Positions 8,605 through 18,057 are shown, counted from the first letter of the stretch. The stretch: DNA of 64,000 nt from Ferrovibrio sp965278975 (GCF_965278975.1 NZ_OZ257126.1:2046001-2110000), one strand, 5' to 3'. The notes: a model not told the origin generated them from the sequence alone. Made by a program: numbers and translations.

Positions 8605-9228
8605 ATGCCGCCGATGCTGGATGTCAAAGGCTTGGAAAAAATCTACTGCAAAAGCCGGTTTGATCGCACGCCGACCTTCCGCCTCACTGCCGATTTCACC
8701 ATCGAGCAGCCGGCGGTGGTTGGCATGATGGGGCCGAATGGTTCTGGCAAGACCACGTTGTTCGAGCTTATCACCGGCTCCAACGCCCCCAGTGCCGGCG
8801 AGGTGCGGGTGATGGGGCGCAATATCCACCGCGTCCGCACCGATCAGCGCGACCGCCTGGCCATTCATTATCACCAATCCTACCAGGTGCGGCATTTCCG
8901 CTCGCTGGTGCCCAATGCGCTGCTCGAACCGGCCCAGTCTGCCTATCCCATGGTGCATCTGTTCGATGAGCCGCAATTCAACACCCAGGACGGCTATATC
9001 GGTTTCATGCTGGATTTCTTCCGCCGCCTGCGCGGCGAGGGGCGACTGGTGTTTCTCTGCGTCCACCCGAACGAACCGTTCCATCTCGAAATCCTGCGGG
9101 AAATCTGTGAAAGCTATATCTTCGTGCAGAAAGGCAGCGTCACGCCGTTGGCCGATTATCAGGCACTGCTGGCGCATCCGCCGGCCCATGCCTATCTCGG
9201 CAATCTGCTGACCGGGCGCGCGGCATGA
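8605..9228 (+). CDS. degenerate third ABC-type ATPase of the importer operon
   Basis: 207 residues, about 25-40 shorter than LivF or LivG. Walker A GPNGSGKTT (43-51), a Q-loop-like Gln92 and Walker B MVHLFDEP (117-124) are intact, but the helical subdomain is cut to roughly 20 residues and no LSGGQ-like signature is present between them. The H-loop position reads CVHPN. It could bind nucleotide but cannot form a canonical ABC sandwich site with a second copy of itself. It overlaps the cupin gene (ATGA) and follows livF by 2 bases, so it is co-translated with the transporter. Its role (regulatory subunit, or a separate nucleotide switch) is unknown. Confidence 0.75.
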   Translation: MPPMLDVKGLEKIYCKSRFDRTPTFRLTADFTIEQPAVVGMMGPNGSGKTTLFELITGSNAPSAGEVRVMGRNIHRVRTDQRDRLAIHYHQSYQVRHFRSLVPNALLEPAQSAYPMVHLFDEPQFNTQDGYIGFMLDFFRRLRGEGRLVFLCVHPNEPFHLEILREICESYIFVQKGSVTPLADYQALLAHPPAHAYLGNLLTGRAA

Positions 9229-9542
9229 GGATCTTCCAGCCTGCCGCTTATACCGTGCCGGTTTCACCCGAGCAGGTGCGCGCCGATCATCCCGGCTTCA
9301 GCTTCGATACCTATACCGATCCGCCTGGCCAGGTGTGGGATGATTTCCGCCATGATGAGGTGGATGAATTCGTGGTGATTGCCGAGGGCATGGTGGAGAT
9401 TGAGGTCGGGCAGGTGAGTCAGTTCTGTGGTCCCGGTGATCTGGTGCGGATTCCAGCCGGTGCACGGCACAGTCTGCGCACCACCAGGGAGGCCGGCAGC
9501 GTCTGGTACTACGGCTATGGCCGTTTCGGAGCCGGGCCATGA
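9225..9542 (+). CDS. small cupin-domain protein
   Basis: 105 residues forming one cupin barrel. Motif 1 is degenerate (DEFVVIAEGMVEIEVG, lacking the usual paired His) and motif 2 reads PGDLVRIPAGARHSLRT with one metal-type His. It starts inside the stop of the ATPase and its own stop overlaps the SDR start (ATGA on both sides). Candidates are a sugar or lyxose isomerase-like cupin or a non-catalytic ligand-binding cupin; the sequence does not decide. Confidence 0.75.
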   Translation: MRIFQPAAYTVPVSPEQVRADHPGFSFDTYTDPPGQVWDDFRHDEVDEFVVIAEGMVEIEVGQVSQFCGPGDLVRIPAGARHSLRTTREAGSVWYYGYGRFGAGP

Positions 9543-10375
9543 ATCATCAGGCCATGAATCACCAGAGTACGAGTCTGACGCCCGAGATTGAACTGGAACG
9601 CATCGACCGGCTGTTCGATATCCGTGGTTTGCGCGTCTTCCTGCCGGGTGGCTATGGTGCCATCGGCGAGGCCATCGCCATCGCCATGGCACGGCTGGGG
9701 GCCGAAGTCTGCATCGCCGGCCCAAGCGCGGTCAAAGCTGGAGCATTGGCTGAACGTATTGCCTCGGCTGGAGGCCGGGCTCATGCCTTGAGTCTCGATG
9801 CCCGCGATGCCGATACCATTGCCGACACAACGCAGCAGGCTATTGCGCTGATGGGCGGCATCGATGTGCTGGTCAATTGTGTCGGCATCCAGCGCGAGCA
9901 GTCGCTGCTGGAAGTGACGCCGGATGTGTTCGATGAGATGTATGCCACCAACATGCGCTCGGCGATGTTCATTGGTCAGGCGGTGGCGCGCGACCAGATC
10001 GCGCGTGGCCAGGGCGGGCGGCAGATTCATCTGCTCTCGGTGCGCTCGAAACTCGCCTTGCGTGGACGCGGCTATTCGGCCTATTGCGCTACCAAGGGGG
10101 CGCTGGTGATGCTGGTGAAGCAGCATGCCATGGAACTGGCGCCGCATAACATCACGGTCAACGGTGTGGCGCCGACCTTCATCCAGTCCGACCGCATCCG
10201 TCCGCATCTAGAGAAGCCGGCCTTCCGCAACTTCATCCTGGAGCGGAATCCCTTGGGCCGTATCGGCGATCCGCTGGAAGTGGTGGGGCAGGTGATCACC
10301 TTCGCCGCCGCTGCCGGCAGCTACATGACCGGACAGGTCGTCTACATCGATGGCGGCGTCACCGCCTCGCAATAA
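9539..10375 (+). CDS. short-chain dehydrogenase/reductase
   Basis: 278 residues. The N-terminal leader of about 30 residues is followed by the Rossmann motif GGYGAIGEAI, NCVG mid-protein, and active-site Ser then Tyr-x3-Lys in YSAYCATKGAL. The C-terminus (TGQVVYIDGGVTAS) is typical of gluconate 5-dehydrogenase-like SDRs. The start overlaps the cupin stop. With the following aldehyde dehydrogenase and aldolase it looks like a step in converting an imported polyol or sugar acid, which is inference from neighbours. Confidence 0.85.
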   Translation: MNHQAMNHQSTSLTPEIELERIDRLFDIRGLRVFLPGGYGAIGEAIAIAMARLGAEVCIAGPSAVKAGALAERIASAGGRAHALSLDARDADTIADTTQQAIALMGGIDVLVNCVGIQREQSLLEVTPDVFDEMYATNMRSAMFIGQAVARDQIARGQGGRQIHLLSVRSKLALRGRGYSAYCATKGALVMLVKQHAMELAPHNITVNGVAPTFIQSDRIRPHLEKPAFRNFILERNPLGRIGDPLEVVGQVITFAAAAGSYMTGQVVYIDGGVTASQ

Positions 10376-10399
10376 CCAACCCCAGATTTGGAGTATGAC

Positions 10400-11845
10400 A
10401 TGAGCGTGACCGAACCCTATGCGCTGATCGGTGGCACTTTCCGCGACAAGGCCAGTGGCGGCAGCATTTCCGTATTCGATCCCTGCACAGAGGAAGAATT
10501 GTGGCGCCAACCGGCCTGCACTGCTGTTGAAGTGGCCGAGGCGCTGGCCCATGCCCGCGCCGCCTTGCCGCAGTGGTCGGCGGTGCATGGCTGGGAACGT
10601 GGCAAGATCCTGCGCCGCATCGCGCGCGAGATGGAAGCCCGCCGTGGCTTGATCGCCAGTGCGTTGTCGCAGGAAATCGGCCGGCCGATCTCGCAATCGG
10701 AAGGCGAGGTGAATGCCGCCATCGAGCAGCTTGACTGGTTCGCCGGCGAGGCCGAGCGGCTGTTCGGCGAAACCATCCGTTCGCGCCAGGGTGGCCGCCT
10801 GATCGCGGCGCCGGAGCCGGTTGGTATCGTGGCGGCCTTTTCGGCATGGAATTTCCCGGTCAACCTGCCGGTGCGCAAGATCGCCCCGGCCCTGGCTGCC
10901 GGCTGCCCGATCATCGTGCGGCCTTCGGAACAGGTGCCGATGACCACAACCCTGATTGCCGATGCCTGCGTTGCCGCCGGTGTGCCGGCCGGCGTGGTGC
11001 AGGTGCTGACCGGCCGCGCCAGCGAAATCGTGCCGCATCTCATGGCCGCAGAGGAAGTGCGCAAGATTTCGCTCACCGGCTCCACCCAGGTCGGCAAGCT
11101 GCTGCTGGCCCAGGCGGCGGAAACCGTGAAGCGCTGTTCGATGGAACTGGGCGGCCATTCGCCGGTGGTGGTCTGCGCCGATGCCGATGTGGAGGCGGCG
11201 GCGGTGCAATGCGCTGGCTTCAAGTTCCGTAATGCCGGCCAGGTTTGCATCGCGCCCAACCGCTTCTATGTTGAAGCCAGCGTGGCGGATCGCTTCCTTG
11301 ACCGCATGGCGGCCGAGGCCAGGGCCTTGCGGCTTGGCGACAGCCGGGATCCGGCCACCACCATGGGGCCACTCACCCTGGCCTCGGGCCGGGAGAAAGT
11401 GGAAGCCCTGATCGGCGATGCGCTGGATCGCGGCGCCAGCCTGCGCAGTGGTGGTCGTCGCCCGGAAGGCCGCAACAAGGGCTTCTTCCTGGAGCCGACA
11501 GTGCTGGGCGATGTGCCCGATGATGCCCGCATCATGGCCGAGGAGCCGTTCGGCCCGGTGGCGGCGGTGGCAAGTTTCCGTGACCTCGATGATGCCATCG
11601 CGCGGGCCAATTCCACGCGCTTCGGCCTTGCCGCCTATGCCTTCACCGGCGATGCCAGCAAGGCGGAAAGGCTTTCCGCCGGCCTGCGCGCCGGCATGGT
11701 GGGGATCAACAGCTTCCTGGTGGCTCATGCCGAGGCGCCGTTCGGCGGCATCGATCATTCCGGCATGGGCCGCGAAGGCGGCCGCCAAGCAATCCAGGAT
11801 TACCAGAATATCAAGCTCACCAACCTGACCTGGCCGGCGGCATGA
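10400..11845 (+). CDS. NAD(P)-dependent aldehyde dehydrogenase
   Basis: 481 residues, normal ALDH length. The cofactor-binding segment is FSAWNFPVNLPVRKIAPALA, the catalytic Glu lies in MELGGHSPVV, and the nucleophilic Cys is in NAGQVCIAPNR about 35 residues later. The C-terminal oligomerisation strand is present. The general type is succinate-semialdehyde / glycolaldehyde-like. The ATG at 10400 is chosen for the TTGGAG sequence 6 bases upstream. Its stop overlaps the aldolase start (ATGA), so the aldehyde it oxidises may be the aldolase product. Confidence 0.9.
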   Translation: MSVTEPYALIGGTFRDKASGGSISVFDPCTEEELWRQPACTAVEVAEALAHARAALPQWSAVHGWERGKILRRIAREMEARRGLIASALSQEIGRPISQSEGEVNAAIEQLDWFAGEAERLFGETIRSRQGGRLIAAPEPVGIVAAFSAWNFPVNLPVRKIAPALAAGCPIIVRPSEQVPMTTTLIADACVAAGVPAGVVQVLTGRASEIVPHLMAAEEVRKISLTGSTQVGKLLLAQAAETVKRCSMELGGHSPVVVCADADVEAAAVQCAGFKFRNAGQVCIAPNRFYVEASVADRFLDRMAAEARALRLGDSRDPATTMGPLTLASGREKVEALIGDALDRGASLRSGGRRPEGRNKGFFLEPTVLGDVPDDARIMAEEPFGPVAAVASFRDLDDAIARANSTRFGLAAYAFTGDASKAERLSAGLRAGMVGINSFLVAHAEAPFGGIDHSGMGREGGRQAIQDYQNIKLTNLTWPAA

Positions 11846-12615
11846 GCTTGCGCAATCCGCTGCGTCGCCTCTGGGAAACGGGCGGTATGGCGCTCAATGG
11901 CTGGATCGCCTTGCCTTCGCCACTGGCGGCGGAGGCAATGGCACGCGCCGGCTGGAACAGCCTGACCATCGACCTGCAGCATGGCACGGCGGATTACGCC
12001 GACTTGCTCAGCATCTTGCCGGTCATCGAGAAAGCCGGCATTGCACCGCTGGTGCGCGTACCCTGGCTGGACGAGGCAGCGATCATGCGGGCGCTCGATG
12101 CCGGCGCGCTCGGCATCATCGCGCCGATGATCCAGACGGCGGCTGATGCCAGGCGGCTGGTTGATGCCTGCCTTTATCCGCCGCTCGGCGCACGCAGCTT
12201 CGGCCCGATCCGCGCCCGGCTGGCGCATGGCGATGGCTACACCGTGGCGGCCGCCAACGCGGAAATCCTGGCCTTCGCCATGATCGAGACGCGGCAGGCG
12301 GTGGCCAATCTGGATGCCATCCTGGCCGTGCCGGGATTGGGCGGCATCTATATCGGCCCAGCTGATCTGGCGCTGTCCCATGGCCTGGCCCCGGGCTTCG
12401 ACCGCGCCGAGCCGGAGATGCTCGATTTACTCGATCATATCCTGGCGCGCTGCAAGGCTGCCGGCCTGCCTTGCGCCCTGCATTGCGGCCAGCCGGCCTA
12501 TGCCGCCCGCATGGCGTCGCGAGGTTTCGCGCTTCTCACCGTGGGATCGGATGCGCGCTTCATCGAAGCCGGTGCCCATGCGGCGGTGGCTGAATTCCGT
12601 GGCAGGCCACGATAA
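11842..12615 (+). CDS. HpcH/HpaI-family class II aldolase
   Basis: 257-residue TIM-barrel lyase. The N-terminal GWIALPSPLAAEAMARAGW is the family entry motif. Metal ligands are Glu in FAMIETRQAV and Asp in IGPADLALS, with an Arg near LVRVPW. These enzymes split 2-keto-4-hydroxy acids to pyruvate plus an aldehyde. It is the last gene of the transporter operon, and its aldehyde could be passed to the upstream dehydrogenase. It converges with the S-formylglutathione hydrolase gene with only 11 bases between stops. Confidence 0.9.
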   Translation: MSLRNPLRRLWETGGMALNGWIALPSPLAAEAMARAGWNSLTIDLQHGTADYADLLSILPVIEKAGIAPLVRVPWLDEAAIMRALDAGALGIIAPMIQTAADARRLVDACLYPPLGARSFGPIRARLAHGDGYTVAAANAEILAFAMIETRQAVANLDAILAVPGLGGIYIGPADLALSHGLAPGFDRAEPEMLDLLDHILARCKAAGLPCALHCGQPAYAARMASRGFALLTVGSDARFIEAGAHAAVAEFRGRPR

Positions 12616-12626
12616 CGGCTGGTCTT

Positions 12627-13466
12627 TTACTTGCCGAGTGCCTTGGCGTGCCATTGGACATGGTCGCCGATAAAGCTCTGGATGAAATAGTAGCTGTGGT
12701 CGTAATTCTGCTGTAGCCGCACGGTCACCGGGATTCCTGCCTGGGCGCAGGCTGATGCGAACAGGTGCGGCTTGAGCTGGCTTTCGAGGAATTCGTCGGC
12801 CGTACCCTGGTCGATCAGGATCGGATTGCGCCACGCCGTCGCCGCCGCCAATGCCGTGGCATCGTAGGACTTCCAGAATTCCGTGTCGGTCCCCAGATAG
12901 CCTGTGAAGGCTTTCCGGCCCCAGGCTACCTGGCTAGGCGCGACAATCGGTGAGAAGGCAGAGACAGACTGATAGCGTGCCGGATTGCGCAGAGCGCAGA
13001 CCAGGGCGCCATGGCCACCCATGGAATGTCCCATGATGCCCGTGCGGGCGGTATCAACCGGGAAATTGCTGCTGATCAGGCCGGGCAATTCCTCTGTGAT
13101 GTAGGAATACATCCGGTAATGGCTGGACCATGGCGCCTGAACGGCATCGACATAGAATCCGGCGCCCGAGCCGAAATCGTAAGAGTCATTCTCACCCGGA
13201 AGGTCGACACCACGCGGAGATGTATCCGGCGCCACCAGGATCAGGCCATGTTCGGCGGCATAGCGTTGCGCGCCAGCCTTGGTCACCATGTTTTCCCAAG
13301 TGCAGGTAAGGCCGGAGAGGAAATACAGCACCGGCAACGGCACACCGGCAGCGGCCTGGGGCGGCAGGTAAACCGCCACCTCCATGTCGCAGTCCAGCGA
13401 TGCCGAGCGATGCTTCCAGACCTGCTGCTGGCCGCCGAAGCAGGCCCAGTTCTTCAGTTGCTGCAT
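12627..13466 (-). CDS. fghA: S-formylglutathione hydrolase
   Basis: 279 residues, the family length. The alpha/beta-hydrolase nucleophile Ser is in GIMGHSMGGHGAL, the acid in the DQGTADEF segment and the base His in YDHSYYFI. It hydrolyses S-formylglutathione to glutathione and formate, the second step of glutathione-dependent formaldehyde detoxification in the cytosol. The start (ATG ending at 13466) overlaps the adhC stop as TGATG, so the two are co-translated. An upstream extension of the frame into adhC is spurious. Confidence 0.95.
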   Translation of the reverse strand: MQQLKNWACFGGQQQVWKHRSASLDCDMEVAVYLPPQAAAGVPLPVLYFLSGLTCTWENMVTKAGAQRYAAEHGLILVAPDTSPRGVDLPGENDSYDFGSGAGFYVDAVQAPWSSHYRMYSYITEELPGLISSNFPVDTARTGIMGHSMGGHGALVCALRNPARYQSVSAFSPIVAPSQVAWGRKAFTGYLGTDTEFWKSYDATALAAATAWRNPILIDQGTADEFLESQLKPHLFASACAQAGIPVTVRLQQNYDHSYYFIQSFIGDHVQWHAKALGK

Positions 13467-14578
13467 CAGAAGGTCACTACCGAGCGGATCGATTCGCCCT
13501 TGTGCATCAGGTCGAAGGCATCGTTGATCTTGTCGAGCGGCATCACATGGGTGATGAGGTCGTCGATGTTGATCTTGCCATCCATGTACCAGTCGACAAT
13601 CTGCGGCACATCGGAGCGGCCGCGGGCACCGCCAAAGGCAGAGCCCTTCCAGACGCGGCCGGTAACGAGCTGGAACGGGCGGGTGGAAATCTCCGCGCCT
13701 GATGGCGCCACGCCGATGATGATGCTCTCGCCCCAACCCTTGTGACAACATTCCAGCGCCTGGCGCATGGTCTTGGTGTTGCCGATACATTCAAAGCTGT
13801 AATCCGCACCGCCCTTGGTCAGTTCCACCAGATGCGGCACTAGCTCTTCGTCCTTCATGTCCTTCGGATTGACGAAATGCGTCATGCCGAATTTCTCGGC
13901 CATGGCCTTGCGCGAAGGGTTGATATCGACGCCGATGATGCGGTCGGCGCCGACCATGCGGGCACCCTGGATGACATTCAGTCCGATGCCGCCGAGGCCG
14001 AAAACCACCACGTTGGCGCCAGCCTGTACCTTGGCAGTATAGACGACCGCACCGATGCCGGTGGTGACGCCGCAGCCGATGTAGCAGACCTTCTCGAACG
14101 GCGCGTCAGGGCGGATCTTGGCAACGGCGATCTCGGGCAGCACGGTGTAGTTGGCGAAAGTGGAGGTGCCCATGTAGTGCCAGACGGTTTCGCCACGGCA
14201 CTTGAAGCGGCTGGTGCCATCAGGCATCTGCCCGGCGCCTTGGGTGATGCGAATGGACTGGCAGAGATTTGTCTTGCGGCTGAGGCAGTAATCGCATTGC
14301 CGACATTCCGGGGTGTAGAGCGGAATGACATGATCGCCCTTTTTCACGCTGGTGACGCCGGGACCGATATCGACCACTATCCCCGCGCCTTCATGGCCCA
14401 GAATACAGGGAAACTTGCCTTCGGAATCGAGGCCGGAGAGGGTGTAGGCATCGGTATGGCAGACGCCGGTCGCCTTGATCTCGATAAGAACCTCGCCGGC
14501 CCTGGGGCCTTCAAGTTTCACGGTTTCGATGCTGAGCGGCTTCTTGGCCTCGAAGGCTACGGCGGCGCGGACGTCCAT
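13466..14578 (-). CDS. frmA: S-(hydroxymethyl)glutathione dehydrogenase / class III alcohol dehydrogenase
   Basis: 370 residues. Catalytic zinc ligands are seen in GVCHTDAYTLSG and GHEGAG, the structural-zinc cysteine cluster in PECRQCDYCLSRKTNLC, and the NAD-binding motif in FGLGGIGLNV. It oxidises S-hydroxymethylglutathione to S-formylglutathione, feeding the hydrolase encoded next. The ATG at 14578 (MDVRAA) has GGAG 8 bases upstream, while an ATG 6 bases earlier is too close to that site. Constitutive or formaldehyde-induced expression is usual; no operator was recognised. Confidence 0.95.
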   Translation of the reverse strand: MDVRAAVAFEAKKPLSIETVKLEGPRAGEVLIEIKATGVCHTDAYTLSGLDSEGKFPCILGHEGAGIVVDIGPGVTSVKKGDHVIPLYTPECRQCDYCLSRKTNLCQSIRITQGAGQMPDGTSRFKCRGETVWHYMGTSTFANYTVLPEIAVAKIRPDAPFEKVCYIGCGVTTGIGAVVYTAKVQAGANVVVFGLGGIGLNVIQGARMVGADRIIGVDINPSRKAMAEKFGMTHFVNPKDMKDEELVPHLVELTKGGADYSFECIGNTKTMRQALECCHKGWGESIIIGVAPSGAEISTRPFQLVTGRVWKGSAFGGARGRSDVPQIVDWYMDGKINIDDLITHVMPLDKINDAFDLMHKGESIRSVVTF

Positions 14579-14772
14579 ATTCATATCTCCAGCAATACAG
14601 GGGGATGTAGCCTTGGAAATTCTGGCAGTATGTAATGTTAAAAAGTCACCGAGATCAAGATTCCGGTCTTGGTTTGCGCTGGGTGGATCGCGATCATCAG
14701 GCTTGTAATTCGGTGTCGATGCTTTAGAGGGGAATATCCCAGGCACTTCTACAGCAGACGGATAATCAGGTC

Positions 14773-16017
14773 ATGGCGCAGTCTTTTTCTTCATCGCTCG
14801 CTATCGGACAGCGTTCGCTGGGTGATCCGACGCAGCTTTTCCCGCTGCAGCCGGCATTGCTGCAGGGCTGCCCGGTGAGCAGCAACGAGGAGATGCAGTA
14901 TCCGCTTGAGATCGACTATGACTATGCCAAGGTCGATCGAGGATTATTCGATCAGGCGCCGCTGCCCGGACTTGACCGCTGGGCGCCGCTGCTGCCACCG
15001 CTGGCGCCGGGCATCTCCATGGGCGAGGGCGGCACACCGCTGCTTGATGGCCAGGCCATCGCGGCGGCCATCGGATTCGATGGCGAATTGCTGCTCAAGG
15101 ATGAAAGCCGCAATCCGACCTGGAGCCACAAGGACCGCCTTAATCTCTGCACCGTGAGTGCCGCCAAGCTGGGCGGGGCGCGCGGCATTGCCGCTGCCTC
15201 TTCCGGCAACCATGGTGCTGCTGCTGCTGCCTATGCCGCGCGGATGGGGCTGCCCTGCGTGATCGTTTCCAGTCCGGGCGCGCAGCCGGCTTTCCGCCAG
15301 TTCATCCAGGCTTTCGGCGCGGAACTGGTGCTGGTGCCGACCGAGCGACGCTGGCCGGTGCTGCGCCGGATCATCGAGCAGACCGGGTATTTCCCGGTCA
15401 GCAATCTGACGCGATTCCATACGGGCAATCCGTTCGGCCCGGAAGGCTACAAGACCGTGGCCTATGAGCTCTTCCTGCAGCTCGGACGCAAGCTGCCGGG
15501 CTGCGTGATCGTGCCGACCGGCTATGGCGAATTGCTCTATGGCCTGGCCAAAGGTTTTCGCGAATTGCAGCAATTAGGCCTCACGGACGGCGTGCCGCGC
15601 ATCATGTCGGCGGAGCCTGCTGCGCGTGGCCCGCTGGCGCGCGCGCTGCAAAGTAATGCGGCCGCCGTGGAAGTGGCATCAGTGCCGACTATTGCCGCCG
15701 GCATTGCCTGCACGGTGAACAGCTATCGCGGTGTGCGGGCGATCCGCGATTCTGCGGGCCGTGCCCTCACCTGCAGCGACGAGGATCTGGTCTCGATCCG
15801 CGCCAAGCTGGCTCATACCGGCCTGTATCAGGAACTCGCCGGCGTTGCCGGCCTTGCCGCGCTGCGCGCCGCCTTGGCGCGTGGCGAACGTTTCGAGGGG
15901 CCGGTGGTGGCGATTCTCACCTCGTCGGGCCTCAAGGATGTGCCGGCTGTTGTCGATGGCGTGCCACACACGGATGAAAATGGCCTTGATGATTTGCTGC
16001 GCCGACTCAAGGCGTGA
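14773..16017 (+). CDS. PLP-dependent threonine synthase-like / beta-substituted amino acid lyase
   Basis: 414 residues of fold type II. The N-terminal module includes YPLEIDYDYA as in threonine synthases. The PLP lysine sits in NPTWSHKDR (canonical GSFKDR), the substrate loop in ASSGNHGAAAAAYAA, and the phosphate loop is less clear (VPTGYGELLYGLAKG). No thrA or thrB neighbours exist and the context is catabolic, so a diaminopropionate or hydroxy-amino-acid lyase role is as likely as threonine synthesis. It is divergent from frmA; an IclR gene follows 170 bases downstream on the same strand. Confidence 0.75.
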   Translation: MAQSFSSSLAIGQRSLGDPTQLFPLQPALLQGCPVSSNEEMQYPLEIDYDYAKVDRGLFDQAPLPGLDRWAPLLPPLAPGISMGEGGTPLLDGQAIAAAIGFDGELLLKDESRNPTWSHKDRLNLCTVSAAKLGGARGIAAASSGNHGAAAAAYAARMGLPCVIVSSPGAQPAFRQFIQAFGAELVLVPTERRWPVLRRIIEQTGYFPVSNLTRFHTGNPFGPEGYKTVAYELFLQLGRKLPGCVIVPTGYGELLYGLAKGFRELQQLGLTDGVPRIMSAEPAARGPLARALQSNAAAVEVASVPTIAAGIACTVNSYRGVRAIRDSAGRALTCSDEDLVSIRAKLAHTGLYQELAGVAGLAALRAALARGERFEGPVVAILTSSGLKDVPAVVDGVPHTDENGLDDLLRRLKA

Positions 16018-16186
16018 ACAGAATTGCGCGTATCGCGTCAGGCGCTGGCACCTACAACAACCATTGATCCGATAATTCTGCGCTGATCGTCTGCGCAGTG
16101 ACGAACTATGCTGCTTTTTGCAGCAGCTTATCAGTTGCGCAGAAACTGGCTTGACTTGGCTGCTGTCGGCTTGTCATGCTGCATTC

Positions 16187-17035
16187 ATGAAATCGGGACA
16201 AAGTACCGATAATCGGAACGACGATGGACGCGATGCCAAGAGCCGCAGCCAGTCGCTGGATCGTGGCCTGCGCATCCTGGAAACGTTGGGGGCGACAGAC
16301 GGCACCATCGGCGTGCGCGATCTGGCACGCGAGCTCGACCTGTCCAAGAGCATCGTGCAGCGACTGCTCAATACCTTGAGCGAGCGCGATTTCGTCGAGC
16401 AGGAGCCGGTCACGCGTAAATACCGCATTGGCCCGCATGCCTTCGAGATCGGATCGAGCTTCATGCGCGGCGGCAGCCTGGCCGAGGTGAGCCTGCCCGA
16501 GATGGAGCCGATGGTGCGGGAGTACAAGCTGAATTCCTATCTCGGCATCCTGCGTGAACACGAGGCCCTCTATCTCGCCACATTACAGAGCAGCGGTCCG
16601 ATCGCGATCCAGGTTTCGCCTGGTGACCGCATCCCGCTGCACACCACGGCGCTTGGCAAGGCATTGCTGCTGGACATGAGTGATGCCGAGATCAAGGCGG
16701 TCCTCAACGGCAGTGACCTTATCCGCCGCACGCCCAAGACCAAGCTGAGCGTGGCTGCGCTGGTCACCGAGATCCGCAAGGCACGCAAGCAGGGCTATAC
16801 CTTGTCGGAAGGCGAGAACATCATCGGCATCTACTCCATCGGCGCGCCGGTACGCGACAGCAATGGCCGCATCGTGGCTGCGATCAGTGGTGCGCTGCCG
16901 CAGGCCATGGTGCTGCGCGGCAAGCTCGACCAGCTTGGCGCCGTGGTGGCGGCCACGGCGGAACGGATTTCCCAGCGGCTTGGCGCTTCACGGCGCAAGC
17001 TTGCGTCGCGCGGCCACGCAATGAGTAGCGCTTGA
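16187..17035 (+). CDS. IclR-family transcriptional regulator
   Basis: 282 residues. A winged helix-turn-helix (about 25-85: LDRGLRILETLG then LSKSIVQRLLNTLSERDFVEQ) is followed by the IclR effector domain with LHTTALGKALLLDM and GYTLSEGENIIGIYSIGAPV. The ATG at 16187 is preferred to a TTG at 16118. It sits 52 bases upstream of the tctC start and points in the same direction, making it the likely local regulator of the 17088-30458 operon. The effector is presumably the imported acid or a product of it. Confidence 0.88.
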   Translation: MKSGQSTDNRNDDGRDAKSRSQSLDRGLRILETLGATDGTIGVRDLARELDLSKSIVQRLLNTLSERDFVEQEPVTRKYRIGPHAFEIGSSFMRGGSLAEVSLPEMEPMVREYKLNSYLGILREHEALYLATLQSSGPIAIQVSPGDRIPLHTTALGKALLLDMSDAEIKAVLNGSDLIRRTPKTKLSVAALVTEIRKARKQGYTLSEGENIIGIYSIGAPVRDSNGRIVAAISGALPQAMVLRGKLDQLGAVVAATAERISQRLGASRRKLASRGHAMSSA

Positions 17036-17087
17036 ATTCTAAACTTTTCCCACAACAACCAGATCGACCAGCAACAGGGGGCATAAA

Positions 17088-18047
17088 ATGAAGACCAAGA
17101 CTTTGACGACCGCATTCTCGGCTCTGGCGGCAGTGGCGCTGATGGCTTCTGCCGGTGCCGCACGCGCTGAGTTTCCTGATCGTCCCATCAACATGATCAT
17201 CCCGTGGGATGCCGGCGGCAGCACTGACCAGACCGCGCGCGTGCTGGCCAAGGCCGCCGAGAAGGTGCTGGGCCAGCCGGTGATTCCGGTGAACAAGCCG
17301 GGCGCCGCCACCGTGCTGGGCATGACTGAACTCGCCGCCGCCAAGCCTGATGGTTATACGCTGGGCGTGCTGTCCACCAGCAGCTACCTGATCCCGCTTG
17401 CGGGCCGCCAGGTGCAGTATGATCCGGAGAAGAGCTTCTCCTATGTCAGCTATTACGGCGATAACCTGATCGGTGTGGCGGTACCAGCCAACGCGCCGTG
17501 GAAGACGCTGAAGGAACTGATTGACGACGGCAAGAAGAATCCCGGCAAGGTCAAGTTCGGCACTGGCGGCGTGGGCACCACGCAGCATCTCACCATCGAA
17601 GGGCTGATGGTGGAGACCGGCGCGAAGTTCGTTCATATCCCGCAGAAGGGCTCGGCCGGCTCGGTGCCGGCATTGCTCGGCGCGCATGTCGATTTCATCT
17701 CGGAAACCTCGGTCTGGGCGCCGTTCGTGGAACAGAAGGAATTGCGGCTGCTGTCGGTTAACACGCCGGCGCGTTCGCCGCGTTTCCCCGATACGCCGAC
17801 CATGAACGAGATGGGCTTCAAATCGATGCGCTCGGTGCAGGCGATCATCGCGCCGGCCGGTGTTCCGGAAGCGGCTAGGTTGAAGCTGGAGGCGGCCTTC
17901 CGTGCGGCGCTGAAGGATCAGGGCTTCATCGATACCATGAACCGTCTGGCCATGGTGGTGGTGGATTTGCCGGGCGCCGAGGTGAAGAAGCTCGTCGATT
18001 CCGAAATCGCCAGCGCCCGCACGCTGCTGGCGCAGATCAAGCAGTAA
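17088..18047 (+). CDS. tctC: tripartite tricarboxylate transporter (TTT) substrate-binding protein, Bug family
   Basis: 319 residues. A Sec signal peptide ending in ARA precedes EFPDRPINMIIPWDAGGSTDQ, the hallmark of Bug-type periplasmic binding proteins, and the GTGGVGTTQHL ligand loop is present. It delivers a carboxylate or similar small acid to the TctAB membrane complex. A GGGGG sequence precedes the ATG. First gene of a long same-strand run. Bug proteins bind varied substrates (nicotinate, terephthalate, citrate), so the ligand cannot be named. Confidence 0.92.
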   Translation: MKTKTLTTAFSALAAVALMASAGAARAEFPDRPINMIIPWDAGGSTDQTARVLAKAAEKVLGQPVIPVNKPGAATVLGMTELAAAKPDGYTLGVLSTSSYLIPLAGRQVQYDPEKSFSYVSYYGDNLIGVAVPANAPWKTLKELIDDGKKNPGKVKFGTGGVGTTQHLTIEGLMVETGAKFVHIPQKGSAGSVPALLGAHVDFISETSVWAPFVEQKELRLLSVNTPARSPRFPDTPTMNEMGFKSMRSVQAIIAPAGVPEAARLKLEAAFRAALKDQGFIDTMNRLAMVVVDLPGAEVKKLVDSEIASARTLLAQIKQ

Positions 18048-18057
18048 GGCGGGCGAT

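Noticed and set aside
10208..11788. 526-codon ORF on the minus strand (and similar long minus-strand ORFs at 18461-20035 and 19774-21813)
   Set aside because: They are antisense to well-supported genes, rich in His, Ala, Gln and Arg, and have no domain; they result from high GC content at third codon positions.
16109..16125. Hairpin TGCTGC-TTTTT-GCAGCA upstream of the IclR gene
   Set aside because: Six-base-pair stem with no following T run; could be a weak terminator or chance, not enough to list.
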